From positions 2,658,007-2,722,006 of the forward strand of contig CM056567.1 of assembly GCA_029721515.1 (NCBI GenBank): 64,000 nt of DNA, written 5' to 3'. The stretch is from Synanceia verrucosa. Taxonomy: Eukaryota > Chordata > Actinopteri > Perciformes > Synanceiidae. Below the pieces are notes generated by a model. It saw nothing but the letters and a program-made list of their open reading frames with translations, was not told the DNA's origin and did not search any database. This document shows positions 12,301-26,600 of the stretch, in pieces (the stretch's first letter is position 1; every line of letters begins with the position of its first letter). Both the position numbers and the translations under genes were made by a program.

Positions 12301-14576
12301 GAGACATCATATCCTTCTATCCTGTTCTAAGACTATACACTGTATATGCACTGTACAGGTGCATTTTAATTAATTCATGTTTAATTGTGATTTATGGACA
12401 GAAAGGCTTGACACAGTGCTGAGCTGCTTCTAACGTTAATCAGTAGGTTCCCCAGCGTTCAGATGTTCACCACCATGTGACATCCACCGCTGTCCTGCTG
12501 AAGACCTGTTTGTGCATTTTATTTCTAACTCTATTGAAAAAAGGCCAGCCAGCAAAAGAGCAAGAACTCACCTTGAAGTCCACACGAATCTTGTACTTGT
12601 TCTGCAACAGGCCCTTTTGGGGAAACCCGTTTGTTAACCCAGTCAGCGTGTTCACTGACGCACACTCTGCAGGATTCTGGGAACGAAGGACATAGTGTTT
12701 GTCAGTGGTGGGACAGTTTTGCAGCACAGAATCGTCCTCCTCCTTCTCTTCTTCAGGCCGATGCCCTCGTCTGTCCTCCTGCTCCTCCGGTGCTGCCTCC
12801 TGTAACTCTGAGTGTGGACGGACAGTCTGAGGGAGCACCTCAGCAGCTTTGTTAGCTCTACACATCTCAGCCTGCTTCTGAGAACACACCCCTGACGAAA
12901 CCTCCGTCAGAGCCGAGCTCAGTGTGGACCGGGGGTGTTGCTGCAACGGCGGAGGTGAGGTGCATTCGTCTGAGTGTATTGCCGACTGCACCAGAGACTG
13001 GGGCAAACGGTGCAAACGCAACCGCAGATATTTTTCTGCGCGGTCTGTTATGGGAGAAGCGAGAGGCGTTACGGGCTGATCTGGAGGACACTGTGGTGTG
13101 AAATGTGACAGGAGTGAAACAGGAGGCTGCTCTAAAAGCTGCGACAATATGGGATGCAAGTCTGCGACACACTGATCCGGACACTGGGGACTTTGCTGCG
13201 GCACAGACAGAGCAGACTGCAGGATTAAATCTGGCAGACGGTGTAAGTGTATTTGTAGCTGCTTCGACAGCTTCGGCATTGGGCGTCTGGAAGGGCTGGT
13301 TTCTGGTAAAGAGTCTCTGGGCTCCGTCTCCTCCGAGTTCTCCTGTTCCTGTTGGAGGAGGGGACCGCCTAAGCCAACCAGCACGACAGGATCCACAGTG
13401 AACACTAGTGACATGCAGAGAGGCGGCGAACGGCAGCAGCCAAAAGTGACAGAAAAGCAGAGACTAATAACTCTGAGAGCGTTAGCTAGGAGTAACAAGA
13501 GGAAGGAAAAGGTTCAGGAGATGTGTTCACACTCAGACAGGAGTGGCTTTGAATAAAGTGTGCACATAAAAAAAACAAACAGACAATCACAAAAACAAAG
13601 CAACTAGCTCCTGTAGCTTGACTTCGCTGTTACCAAATCTCCTGATTTTCACTTCACTCATTATCATTATTACATTATTATCACTCATTCATTAACGATG
13701 TATTTCTATCAGTACTGTGTACAGGAGAGCTTTAGGACACAAGTTTGACTTTACTTCATCGCTCATAGTAATCACTCTAATCTACATGTGCAATGATGTT
13801 ATTTATATGCAAATACTGCTTCATGCAATACTTACTTTTATACTTTAAATAGATTTTCATCTGGTTTATTTCAACATCTATACATTGTTTACTGATCTAT
13901 ATGAGTTATTACTGTCATACAGAGCCCTTTGTTTGCTTCCTTATCTTTATTTCCTACTTATTCTGACATATTTTTCGATTTGTCACTGTTTCTTATTTTT
14001 AATTAGGCCCTTATTGTATTGTTGCTCTATCCACTTTGCTGCTGGAACATTGGAAATTTCCCCATTAATAAAGAATAATCTGATCTTATAATTTTGTGTG
14101 TGTGTGTATTTATATAAATGTATATAAATAGAAACAAGTTTTGTTTTGTCATGTTTGACAAGTGCATGTTTGTCATGCACTCAGAGCTGCAACTAGTGGT
14201 TATTTTTATAGACTATTAATCTGTTGATCATTTTCTCGATTGATCGAGTACTTGTTTGTTCTATAAAATGGAGACTCACATTTAAGAAAGCTGCAGAATT
14301 TCAACTTTTTTCTTCAACTCAAAATTACTCAAACTGTTTAATCAATCATTAAAACAGCTAGAAATTTATTCTATAGTTGACAACTAATCGAGTCATTGCT
14401 GCAGTGTTAGCAGTGTGAGTTACAGCTCCCTGTCACCACACCTACACTTGCACATATGAGGTTTAAACTCAGTACTGATTGTACTCCTACAAAAAGCTTC
14501 AGAAGACAGTTTGTTTTTATCTCCCCTGCTTCAATATGCTGCTGCTGTTTTACGTTAAATTTCTGTGCAATTGCTA

Positions 14577-14643
<67 letters not shown>

Positions 14644-17570
14644 TATATAGCAGAGCCCTTTATAAGGCTCTTGATGATCTGATTTCTAGTTTGGGGTAAA
14701 TTTAAAAAAAGAAGTCACACTTCCAGACAGCTGTAAAAATGCCATGAGCCCACTTTCAGCACCTCTACATGAAATTTCGCCACAAACAGCGGGTTAAGAT
14801 TAGCATAGCATGTACAGCAGACGTGAATATTTTTTTTTTTTTTAAATACATGCATAATCATATTCATGCAGGTCTCACAAATACAAAAATGCATTCCTGA
14901 ACAGTGTTTTTTTCTGCAAATATATAAGTTGCTGTACAAAAAGATATAGGCATGCATTCTGCATCCACGAGCATCATGTTCAGTCTGCTAGCAAAAACCC
15001 ATCTAGTGCCATAAATGAAGATTTGTTTACAATGCTACTTGACATCGCCCACATGTTGTTGATTTTGTGGACTTGTTTCCTCTTTATTCTCATCGTCAAA
15101 AAATGTTGTTCCTTTGTCCCAGGTGTGTGAAGAAGGAGGAGGAGGAGGATAGAGCTATCAGTCAGTCACCAATAAGGAGCAGCAGGCAGTCGCCACAAGG
15201 TTTCAGTTTTTAAAAGATATACGCACTGTGTTTTTTGGTGTTTATGCATGGGTAAATATCATGATAACATATAGACCAGCATGCATTTCCAGCTTGAAAG
15301 CAACAAACACAGATGAGATGAACTGGAAGCAGCAGCTTTTAGATAAAGGGAATTTCTTTCTTAGAAGGATGTCAGGGAATTCAAGCAACGCAGGTTTTTA
15401 AAAGGTAAAAACAAAACTCGGGTGCCATTCTTTCAAGACAGAGCGCTGACAATAGGCGAGCAGACTGCTCCTGGTTCAGAAGTCAAATGATTAGATGGTG
15501 TGATTTGAGGAAGTCGACCAGAACAAGCAGCAGCAGACAGCACAGCCAACAGTTACACTATTTATTCTGCTCTATAAGAGCCTCTAAAAATGGAAATTAG
15601 TGGTTAAACTTATGATCAACATCTGTCATCTATCAAATAAAGTCCAGACTTTTCATCACAGATCTTGAGGTCAAAGGTCAAGGGACCCTTTTGAAGATGT
15701 TATCCCAGCTTTTCCTTGCTAAAATTTGGCATTCTTCCAAACTCAATGGATTGTTAAGCGGCTAATAGTCTACATAACCAAAAGATAGACACTTTATTAT
15801 ATACCCCTACATTTCTTTTTTTAAACAATAGGCTGTTATTGATTATTGTTATTTAGTTTTGTAATTATTTTTATGCATTATTGCATTTTGCGAGGTGTAA
15901 ACAAACACATGATCATTTTTGTGTTATTTGTGCCACTTTCATGACAAAATCTCTTAATTAAAGTTTTATTTTACTTGTTTAATGCTCAGGTAATTTATTC
16001 CTTTTTGTCTGAAATAATAACAATATTAATGTTTTCATTAGTGTAAAATAACATGAAATAATGAACCATCTCTTCACTTAGTAATCTGCAGCATCTTGCT
16101 CCCACTAAATTCGTCAACACCGGCCCTATTAGCATTAATTAAATTACATATTAATATTAATTTCAATCTAATTTAAAGTAGTTATGTACATTTATATTAC
16201 CATTTGCAAATATGTTTTTCATACTTGTGTCTGTTTCTGTGTGAGTGAGGCACATAGTTTGTGGTCCACTCAATGTAAATTGCTGCTCTATAATTTTTGG
16301 GGATCAATAAAATAAATCTATACTCTATCTATCTTAACATGACAAGTTTTTCTTTCCATTTCTGTCATCTATGATTAAAAATGTGAGATTGAGCACATGC
16401 AAAGTAATTATTATTAAGGGGGAAGTGAAAAGTCAGAAACAGAAGATTAGCTCCATTCATTCCAACACAGGTGATTAAATTAAAATGAGAAAACAAACTG
16501 GAAGTGAGATGCAGACCTGGACAAAGTATTGCTTGGAAATATATCGTGATTATTCAGACTTAATTTACAAAGTTCATTTGAGAAATTTTAACAATGTGCA
16601 TTTTTTTTTTTAAATGCCTCCAATCTGGAAATTTATCAGCAAAAAAAGGAAAGAAATTCCAAGAGCACATTTTGTCCCAGGTTTGATCAGGTGGAAGTGA
16701 GGAGGAAACTCCGCTGGATGTTTTTACCTTGTAGGGTCTGGGTCTGCTGCCACCTCCCTTGGAGAGCAGCCGGCGAGGCTTCACTGCCTCGGTCGGAGGG
16801 TCGTCCGGCAGCGAGCCGCCATCTTGAGAAGTGAGATCTCAAAAAAAACAAAAAAAAAAACAGAAAACAAACTAAAACCCAAATTCTGATTCGGCTGCAC
16901 TTCATACAACACTGAGGGTTTATGTCACATTTACTTCAGGATGAACCACGTTTTCTCTCATGTTACTGCGTCACATCTACTTTGTGGTTAAGGTCAAACA
17001 TTTTTAAACGGCAAACAGACTGAAGAATACTTTCTTCCCTACAGCCATCACCACTCTCACAGTGTAAATATGTTATGTTGTGTTGCACGTCTTATCTCAT
17101 TCATAAAGACAATAAAGGCATTCAGTTCTATTCTTTTTCTGACAGTTTAGAGTCGACCTACCAAGCAGACAAAAAGCTACTTATAGGAGAGCAATCCCAC
17201 AGAAATGAATCACCACTAAAATACATTTTTCTGTTCAGGAATGACAAAAAATATCTGAAACTTAACATCTCATTCAATAAGAATGATGTGTGTTGATATT
17301 TTTTGTAAAAGAGTAAATTGTAAAATTCCTGGATAACAACATTAATTATATTTTATCATTAAATATGTAAATTTGATTAAAGAACTTGCACATACTGGTG
17401 GATTAACCATTACAGAAACATTAAAAACATTCTGGTGATCAGTAATTCTGTTCATTTAGGGCAGCAACGCTCACAAATGATCATCGCACTGAGAGGTTGA
17501 AGTCACCAAAAAAAGCTACCTTGTGTGCTAGCAGTCGCTTTTACAGATGGTGTGTTTGCTTTAAGGTGGT

Positions 17571-17604
<34 letters not shown>

Positions 17605-20600
17605 CTCCTCCTCAGACTCAGACTTCAGCAGGCTGCTGTAGGAACGTGGCGTGATGTTACGAAGCGACTGCTTCCTGACTTCACACGGCAGCAAATGCGA
17701 AGCCTCGCTTCCTCCTTCCAGCTTCATATTCAGCTCGTCGCTGCTGGACACGGAGCCTGAAAACTGCCTGGATTGAACTGAGAAACAAGAGACTCCTCTT
17801 TATTATTTTTTGTTTTTGTTACAGATATTTAGTTACAGCAAATGAGACAACAATTAGAGACATACGTTTCAGTGGTTTCATGATACGATCCATCTTTGCT
17901 TTCTCAATCCGGTCACACTTCCGATATCTGTGGGAAAAAGAAACAGAATAAGTACACTGTATGTCCAAGGTCTGAAATGGAAGACGCCTATGAATGTGCT
18001 TGAACTGCTTTCACTAACTGGACTGTTAAGTTTACTGGAAAGAAAAAAAAAGTACTTATGTTTTTAAAATGTCTAATTAAGCACTTGTTTGCTTTTCCTT
18101 TTGTCTTTATAAGAAATAGAATTAAAGTACTTTGTTTGTGCTGAATGCATCCCAGCCAGTCTTCAAAATTAAGGAAATCACACTTGTGTGATGATGATGG
18201 TGATGATGATGGTGGTTTCCATAGTAACCATTTCATCCAGTGAGACCAGGTTTTACAGCTTCATATCAGTACATAAAAGGAGCTGCTGTGACCTCCAGGA
18301 TAAACACAGCCTCATGAAACTTGACAGCCACAAACAGAGGATGGAACAGTGTTCAGAGGATGGATGGATGTCCTGACTGGAGGCACGATAATCATTCAGA
18401 GCAGGATCATGAACAGACGGTCTCACCATTCATTCGCAGAAAAAAGCAATTCTTGCAAAAATCTCCACGTCAAAAGTTGTTGAAAAGCTTAATGTGGTAT
18501 TTTGGAGGGTTTATTGTTAAGTTCTTAAGCTCTTCAATTATCAAGTGGTAAAATTGTGACTGAAGTGAACACCGAATCTGATGATATCAACCCAAAAAAA
18601 GCTGCAACAACTTCTGAGACACCATAGAGCCTGAGCATGACCACCCTATGCTTCTACAACAATGGTTTAAATCACACTTATGCACTTTTTCGTATTATGT
18701 AGTTGAATTATACAGTATATAAGATTTTTTCCCTTCAATAAAATTTTCTTAGGCCATACAGTTACTATATCTTGCTAAACATTGACTAGACCATTAGAAA
18801 TAACAATTTATTAAATTATAATTTATTCTTCAATTTAGTTTGTGTCAGTATGTAATAAAATCAAATAGTGTTCAATGCACTGCACTGTAAAGAAGGAAAT
18901 ATGTATAAAATTTTTATTATTTTTACAATATTTTGGGTCAAAATTTCAAGCATCATTATTTTAGAGGCTTAGTAGAAACAGGACATTTTTGACCACACAA
19001 TGGTTGAGAAATGGTTCTATTGAGTAACATAGTGTCTTATTTATTTTAAAAAAAATTCAACAAATCAGGATGAACTAGTTAACTGGGGACCCACTCAAAT
19101 CACCACCTGTGAGTCCTGGGGACTCACTACATTGGAAACCATCAACGTCACTGCTCAACTGAATCATCAGAAGTAGTGAAACCTAGAAATAATGAATAAC
19201 AAGACATACAAAAGAAATCACTGCTTACGGTGATGAGCTGAGGGTGAAGTGGAGAAACTCACATGCAGCACTGCCGCTTGGTGTTGGGACCCCCGAACTT
19301 GGGCTTGTCGCGGCAGTTAATACACTTGGCGCAGTCCTCCTCTATTAAACAGCCTTTGCAGCGTCCGCAGCGCCGGGATCGGACGCCGCCGGGCGCATAC
19401 CGACTCAGGGCCTTCCTCCTCCTGAAGCGGTGGCCCCGGCCCCGGCCCCGGCCACGCCTCCGCCGCTGGATGTTTTCCTGAGAGACAACCCACTGAGCCC
19501 TGCTCTGATCGGAGGCCTCATCGTCATCATCTGCCACATCTGCAAGCCAGAGACGGCCAGAGAGGATGGGTAAAAGAGTAAAACAATATGCAGTTCAAAG
19601 CATTATGATGAACATGTGATGTGTGGGGGGACATCTTTAGATGCCAACGTACTAGTCTTTGTTTTCAGTCAACTGCTGTGATTGAAGGTGCTTATATACT
19701 CATTTACTTTTGCCTTTTGTCTACTTTCTACAGCTAGAGGTCACTAATGGCTGAAATAAGTGTTGGAAATAATAAAGAGTCACTCCAGAGTGAAGTTAGA
19801 GGGCTGGACGAGCACATCAGGAGTCTCTGCCTGACCTGGTTACGGGCTGAAAACTACCAGATATAGATTTGAAACTCAGCCTCTGGCTTCCCCCAGCGGT
19901 GGTGTTTTAATGCCAGCTGGCACAGATATAAAATGACTGGGATCATCTGAAGTGAATAATGTGGCTGGAGCAGTGTGTGAGGTCCGTGTTGGTCTAAAGG
20001 CACTAGATGTGTTCAGACAGAATTCAGGGCAGTGAGTCTACCTGTCAAACGGCACTTCCTCACCTCATACTGAGTGATGCTCACTCGACCAGTGTTGGGT
20101 AAAGCTTTCCAACAGCGGTGGCTAATCTGTGTGTGACAAAAGATATTTTTGCTGGAAAATATCTTAGTTACAACTACATTGAGCTAACAAAGCAGTGTTT
20201 ATGTTTTTGTGCTGCACGTTTGCCAAAAAGCTGTCAAAAATTTTGTGCTTTTTTTTTTTTAAAACATTTTTTTCTCAATTTTAGGTTGTGTGTTTATAAC
20301 TGCAGAAGCTCAGCTATGACAGTTTGAATGAATATTTTAGCTGATGAATGTTTCCATTATGACACATTAGCAGAGCAGCTTTGCTGAACAAAAACTGGCA
20401 GAAATGCAAGTTTGGATCAACGCTAAAGAAGTCTTTTGGAGCAATTTGAGTGAAAAACAGTTAACCTACCTGACAGCATGGATATAAACAGCATCAAAAC
20501 AAGCTATTTTTTACACTCAATCAGTGACAGATGAGGTAATCCAGACCATAACAACAACTGATGCTGTACAGCATTCAATACACAATAAAACACAGAATTC

Positions 20601-23600
20601 AATCTGAAAATTTTTACATTAAAGTTTAGAGATTTTAAGACTTTCCTGATAAAACATAAAAGAATACTTCCATAACAAGTGACCACTTGTTCATCAGTTA
20701 CTCATCCCTGTTACCTTGAGTTCCTGAGGAAAATGGTTTTCTTGCATGCTTCAGTGGTGAAAGAATAAACAAAAAAACACATCAAAACATCCATTTAACT
20801 CATCGTCGACTACATAAAAATAAAATGTGGACGAAGCCCTGAGTTCGGCATTTTGGTCATTGTCATCTTGTGTCTTCTGGAGTCAGGAGTGACACCAGAG
20901 GGCCATATTAGACAATGATATAATTAACTTTAATGGAAGTGAGAACACACTGTGAAACTAAGATGAAAACATGGACATTACCATGGTAACAACCTGTCAA
21001 TCGGCAGGTAGCCTTACCTTAAGTCATAGACTCTAAATGGGACCAAGCCGAGCCTAATGGCGCGGTACGGCATGGCTCTACATGGTTGTGGCATTTTTCC
21101 ACTAGTACCTGCTACTAGGTATTTTTTTCGTACCTCCTCAGGCCTGGTTCAAAGCGAGCCGAAGTGAAAAAGCTAAAAGGTGACGACAGCCAAATGCATT
21201 CCAGTGATTGGCCAGTGTCGTCAGTGTCATTGGAAGCGTCAATGGATACGCCATTTTTAAAACCGGCAACTGCTTAACCATTGTTACACGAGAAAATGGC
21301 ATCGCATTGGTGCCCTCCATTGTTTGTGATAGTAGTGTTGTTGTTCTTCTTATTCTCCCTGGATTTCTGTGTCGCATGTAAATGACGTCATGGCAGTTTC
21401 GCACTGCCTTATGATGACCCCGCCCATGCTGAGGAGGTACCATAAGGTACTCAGTTGTAATGGAAAAGCACCAAAACTGGGCTGTACCATGCCGTGTCGT
21501 TACTGTGTCGTGGAAAAGCACCATAAATTGACAGGTCAGGCTGTGTTGAAGAAGACTTGAAACTAGAGACTGAGACCATAAAATCATGTTTACAATGTTT
21601 GCTGAGGGAATAAATCCAGAGAGAAGTAGGATCATTTTCTATTAGACTGACAATTGAATGTTTTGACATAGTTTCGCTGTTGATAAATCCACTTCTTGTT
21701 TACTTCACTTCATCAAGTCTACTGATTCTCTGGTCTGAGAGAAAAACTGTACTGTTCAAGATTTCAAGGTAAAACAAGGAGAGTAACGGATGTAAAAAAA
21801 AAGGGAATTTTAATTTAATTTTAAAAGTATGACTGGAAAACCAGAAATACTAATTATTAAATCACATTACAGAACAATAATTTCTAATGACATAATTAAC
21901 TGAATTAATACAAGCTGGATCTCGATAGGCATCATAAAATGAATGGATACTAACTGATGAAAAAATAATAATTCATTCATTTTTGTTTTTCGCTCAAATC
22001 ATGAGTTGATAATACAGACTGAAGAGTGTTGCACAGCTTCCTGTGTGCAAAATCCACTGTCATGACAATACAATCCTTTTAGCTTATAGGTGTACAGCCA
22101 GTAATCAGATACTATAGGTATAATAAATTTTGACATCATCACTGCCTGCAGCAGGCATCAGTAATACTTTCCAACATTAACCTGCAGTTACTAAACTGAG
22201 CGAATAAAGTTGGTGGTCGAGATGCTTCCCTTGTTCAGTGCAACCAGATCCTGACCAGGACTAATGACTTAACCACTGAGTTTAGGATCTTAAACCATGT
22301 CTGCACTCATGTGTACATCACAAATCCTCATTCATCTACACAGTGCAGTGTAAAATGAACTGAGATGCTCATCATTCAATACTAAGGTCACAGAAGTTAG
22401 TTATGTTGTTTAAAAACAACACATGCAGAGGTAGCATACCTTCTGCAGCAGGAGAAAAGGTGATGCCCTCCCTCTCGTGGAGCGGCAGGGCGCTCAGTCT
22501 GGGGATGTCGTCCGGCACCATGGCCCGAGGTTGACCCAAAGCCACTGCTGCAGCCCGACACACATGTTTGATCCTCGGACCGCCCAGCGGCTGCTCCTGC
22601 ACACAAAACAACCAATACTGTGAAATGTCATGTGACATATAGAGCTTAATAAGTGATTTATAGTAGCATCATCTCATTCACTTTAAATGGACTCTTTCTT
22701 TCTCACTGAGTTCCTACTTTTCACCATTTTGAACAGGAGTGAGGAATTTAAACTGAATTCACCTTAGGGGTCGGCAGTAGTAACCCTATGTATCGGTATA
22801 CAATATAAATTTAGCCAACAAGATTTAGGGTTATACCTGAATATCGCGGTAGAAGAAAGCAGCAGCTAAACTCTCAAAGGTTTCATTGTTCTACAGAATC
22901 AGAGAGAGTAGTACTGGTTGTCACAGCCATTTGGCCCTACACCTCTTGGGTCTACCTCTAAGGCTGAATTATTCAATTCATTTCCAAAACATTTTAACTT
23001 AAATGTTTCTCTGATGCCGGTAAACAGAGATACTGCTTCATTCAGACCAGATAGGACAAACAAGAAAAAGGCTCATTTTGAAGTTGACAGCGTTACCTGA
23101 GGACTGGCATCTTTAGGAGATACACCAACTCTCCTCCTCTTCCTCCTCCTCCCACTCGCCGGCACTAGAGACTCTCTGGAGCCCAACTATGAGACAAGGA
23201 GGAAAAACAAGGTTTATGTAAGAGAGGCTACAACATCACCATGTTACCATCCCATCCATCCATTATCTACCGCTTATCCTCATAGGGTCGCGGGGGGGCT
23301 GGAGCCTATCCCAGCTGTCTTAGGGCGGAAGGCAGGGTACACCCTGGACAAGTCGCCACCTCATTGCAGGGCACATAGAGACAGACAACCACTTACACTC
23401 ACATTCACACCTACGGTCAATTTAAATTAGCCAATTAACCTAATCAAGCCTAAACCTAACCATGCATGTTTTTGGATGGTGGGAGGAAGCCGGAGTACCC
23501 GGAGAGAACCCACGCAGACATGCAAACTCCACACAGAAACCGGTACCTTCTTGCTGTGAGGCGACAGTGCTAACCACTACACCACCGCCCCTCACCATGT

Positions 23601-26600
23601 TACCTTCATGAATAAATTACAGTTCTTACAGACTGCCTTATACAGTTCTGAATCAAACGCTACAGTGGTGTCTCAAAATTCAACATCTCTGTAACTCTGT
23701 ACCTTTATGTATTTTAAATCTGTGTTATGGAGTGACACTGAAATGAAGTTTATCTATCTATCTATCTTTATTGTTTTGTAAACAGGCGGGCTGTGAGTTG
23801 AGACTGAGGGGCGTCCTTCAGTGACTGGTTTTGTCTGATCAACAGTCCAGAACTAAATTGATTCAACTCACTCTAATTACATGATGCATTACTATAACGC
23901 AGTCGTATTGCACATAGCTAACTGAGCAGCACTGATTCAATTCTTTTCCAACAAAAAAAATATTTTCTAACCATTTAAAAACTATTTTTACAGGGTTCTT
24001 GCACCATTTTAAAAGTCAAATTTAATACTTTAAGACCTTTTCAAGACCTCAACAAATATAGTTTAAGACCCAAAAATGTCATAGCAATTTCTTTGGTAGA
24101 TAATAGTCAATTTATTCCAGGGACTGACCAATATGGAGTTTTTGAGCCCAATGCCGACACTGATATTTAGCAGGAAAAAAAATCCAGTAACCTCCGATAA
24201 TAATTTTTTTCAGCCCTTTAACATTTGCAATGATTTAAATTGAAGGCATAACACTTAACTGTTTTCTACAACTTTAATTTCACATCTTTCAAGAAGAAAG
24301 TGAACTTTGTGAACAAAATAACATGCAAAATCTCTGAATACCTACAGCAAATTTAAGACCTTAATTACATGGATTTTAATTTAAGACATTTTAAGACTTT
24401 TTAAGGAACAGCGGGAACCCTGTTTTAAAAGTGAGAAATGTTCTTCTGTAATTCTGCATAGTAGAGAGACGGATGTATAGAAAGATTGATGCAGAAACAC
24501 AGGTAGACATATAGTTCGATGTATCGACAGATAAATAATGTGTGCGTGTGAAATCTTACCTGTGACAACTTGAGCTGCTTCTGCTGATCAATCTTGATGA
24601 GCTGGACTTTGGCTTTCTTCAGCAGGTGGAGCATCGTCTTATTAGCTCCACTGAGACCGATCCGGTGGCTGGGACAGCTGACCTCGAACACCTCGCCCTC
24701 CCCTGTGACGCCTTCTGCTTCATCTGCACCAAACAGCATGAATGAAGCCATTCTGGTTATAGGACGTACAACCAAAAACCTTGAAAAAAAAAAAAAAACT
24801 AAGCTGTTCTTTGACAAATGGTGAGCTTTTATTTCTTAATTTACAAAACTTCAGGTGTTGCCTGATTGAACATCACCTCAATTTACTGTTGATATCCTTG
24901 TCATACTCTTGCCAAATTAAGTCAAGGGTGACTGTCTGAATTCATCAGGGTTCTTAGACCATTTTAAAAGTCAAATTTATTACATTTTAAGACCTTTTAA
25001 GATCTCCATCCATTATCTACCGCTTATCCTCATAGGGTCGCGGGGGGGGCTGGAGCCTATCCCAGCTGTCTTAGGGTGAAAGGCAGGGTACACCCTGGAC
25101 AAGTCTCCACCTCATCGCAGGGCACATAGAGACAGACCTACGGTCAATTTAAATTAGCATGTTTTGTCAATTAATGCATGTTTTTGGATGGTGGGAGGAA
25201 GCCGGAGTACCCGGAGAGAACCCACGCAGACACGGGGAGAACATGCAAACTCCACACAGAAAGGCGCCGGGCCCGGGATTCGAACCCGATACCTTCTTGC
25301 TGTGAGGCGACAGTGCTAACCCCCTTTTAAGATCTCAATAAATATAAATTTAAAACCCAAAAAAATGTCATAACAATATGATATTGATATTTAGCAGAAA
25401 AAAGTCAGATAACTGATTAATCTCCAATAATATTTTTTAGGGATTTTTTTTTAGCCCTTTAACGCTTATGACAATGATATAAATTGAAGGCGTAATACTG
25501 TTTTTTTGTGGGGGGTTTTTTTAACTGTTTTTCTACAACTTTAATTTCACAAATTTCACAACACAACAAGAAGAGAACTTTGTGAATGAAATAACATGCA
25601 AAGGGGCGGCACGGTGGTGTTGCATCACAGCAAGAAGGTACTGGGGTTGATTTCTGGCCCGGGGCCTTTCTGTGTGGAGTTTGCATGTTCTCCTCATGTC
25701 TGTCTGTGTCTCTGGTACTCTGGCTTCCTCCCACCATCCAAAAACATGCATGGGGATTAGGTTGATTGGTTAATTTAAATTGACCGTAGGTGTGAATGTG
25801 AGTGGTTGTCTGTCTCTATGTGTCCTGTGATGAACTGGAGACTTGTCCAGGGTGTACCCTGTCTTTAACCCTAAGACAGCTGGGATAGGTTCCAGCCCCC
25901 CTGTGACCCTATGAGGATAAGCGGTAGAAAATGGATGGATGGATAAAGAAAGAAAATTGCAGTAAATATCTGAATACTGTGTTTTCATTTTGGCATTAAA
26001 CGCACCTTAAAATCTTAAAAGTTAATACTTACAAAATTTACAGTAAATTTAAGACAATTTAAGAGCTTAATTACCTGGACTTAAATTTTAGACACTTTAA
26101 GGCTTTTTAAGGAACCGCGGGAACCCTGTTCATTTATTCATTTTATTTAGCTATTTTTGGCGGTTTGATGGTTTTGTGTCATTTACAGTGAGACAAAACA
26201 ATGTTTTGTTATTTTCTTATTCACTCCGATTTGTCTGTCACAGTATTGTATCTGTTTAAAAAGCATTCCAAATATTTTTGTTTAATTGTGATGTTCTCAA
26301 TGAATAGACTGAAAAACCAAGAAACTGCATAAATAATAATAAAAACACAATCAATGCTCAGCATTTTTTCCTCAGTTTAACATGAAATTTACCAACCATT
26401 AATATGAAAAACACTTACTTTTGTTTCCTGTGTCTGTTAGCAGTGTTTTCACATCAGCGTTCACCACCACTGATAGTTTCCTCACAACACCAGGCGAGTC
26501 CATCTCCTCCATGGTGATCTTTGACCGCCGTTTCTTCCTGACCTGAGGGATCAAACCGTCGTCATGATGTTCATGCTTGTCCAGAGTATCGGCGTGGTCT

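Larger units (their letters stand above)
13349..16727. other. kmt2b: kmt2b intron 9
   Basis: 3.4 kb between exons 9 and 10. It contains an AT/AC microsatellite and a MITE-like element with inverted ends (14176-14405). Nothing coding was supported. Confidence 0.6.
24947..26129. mobile_element. hAT-like non-autonomous element interrupted by two SINEs
   Basis: Same family as the element at 23990-24421: it starts CAGGGTTCTTAGACC and ends GGGAACCCTG. SINEs occupy 25006-25322 and 25602-25947. The three element pieces align in order with the uninterrupted copy only 0.5 kb away. Confidence 0.8.

Noticed and set aside
17503..17760. Plus-strand poly-Leu/Arg open frame
   Set aside because: Antisense of the polyglutamate tract in kmt2b exon 8.
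21138..21635. A 165-codon minus-strand open frame
   Set aside because: It lies within a non-autonomous DNA transposon with inverted arms and has no recognisable domain.
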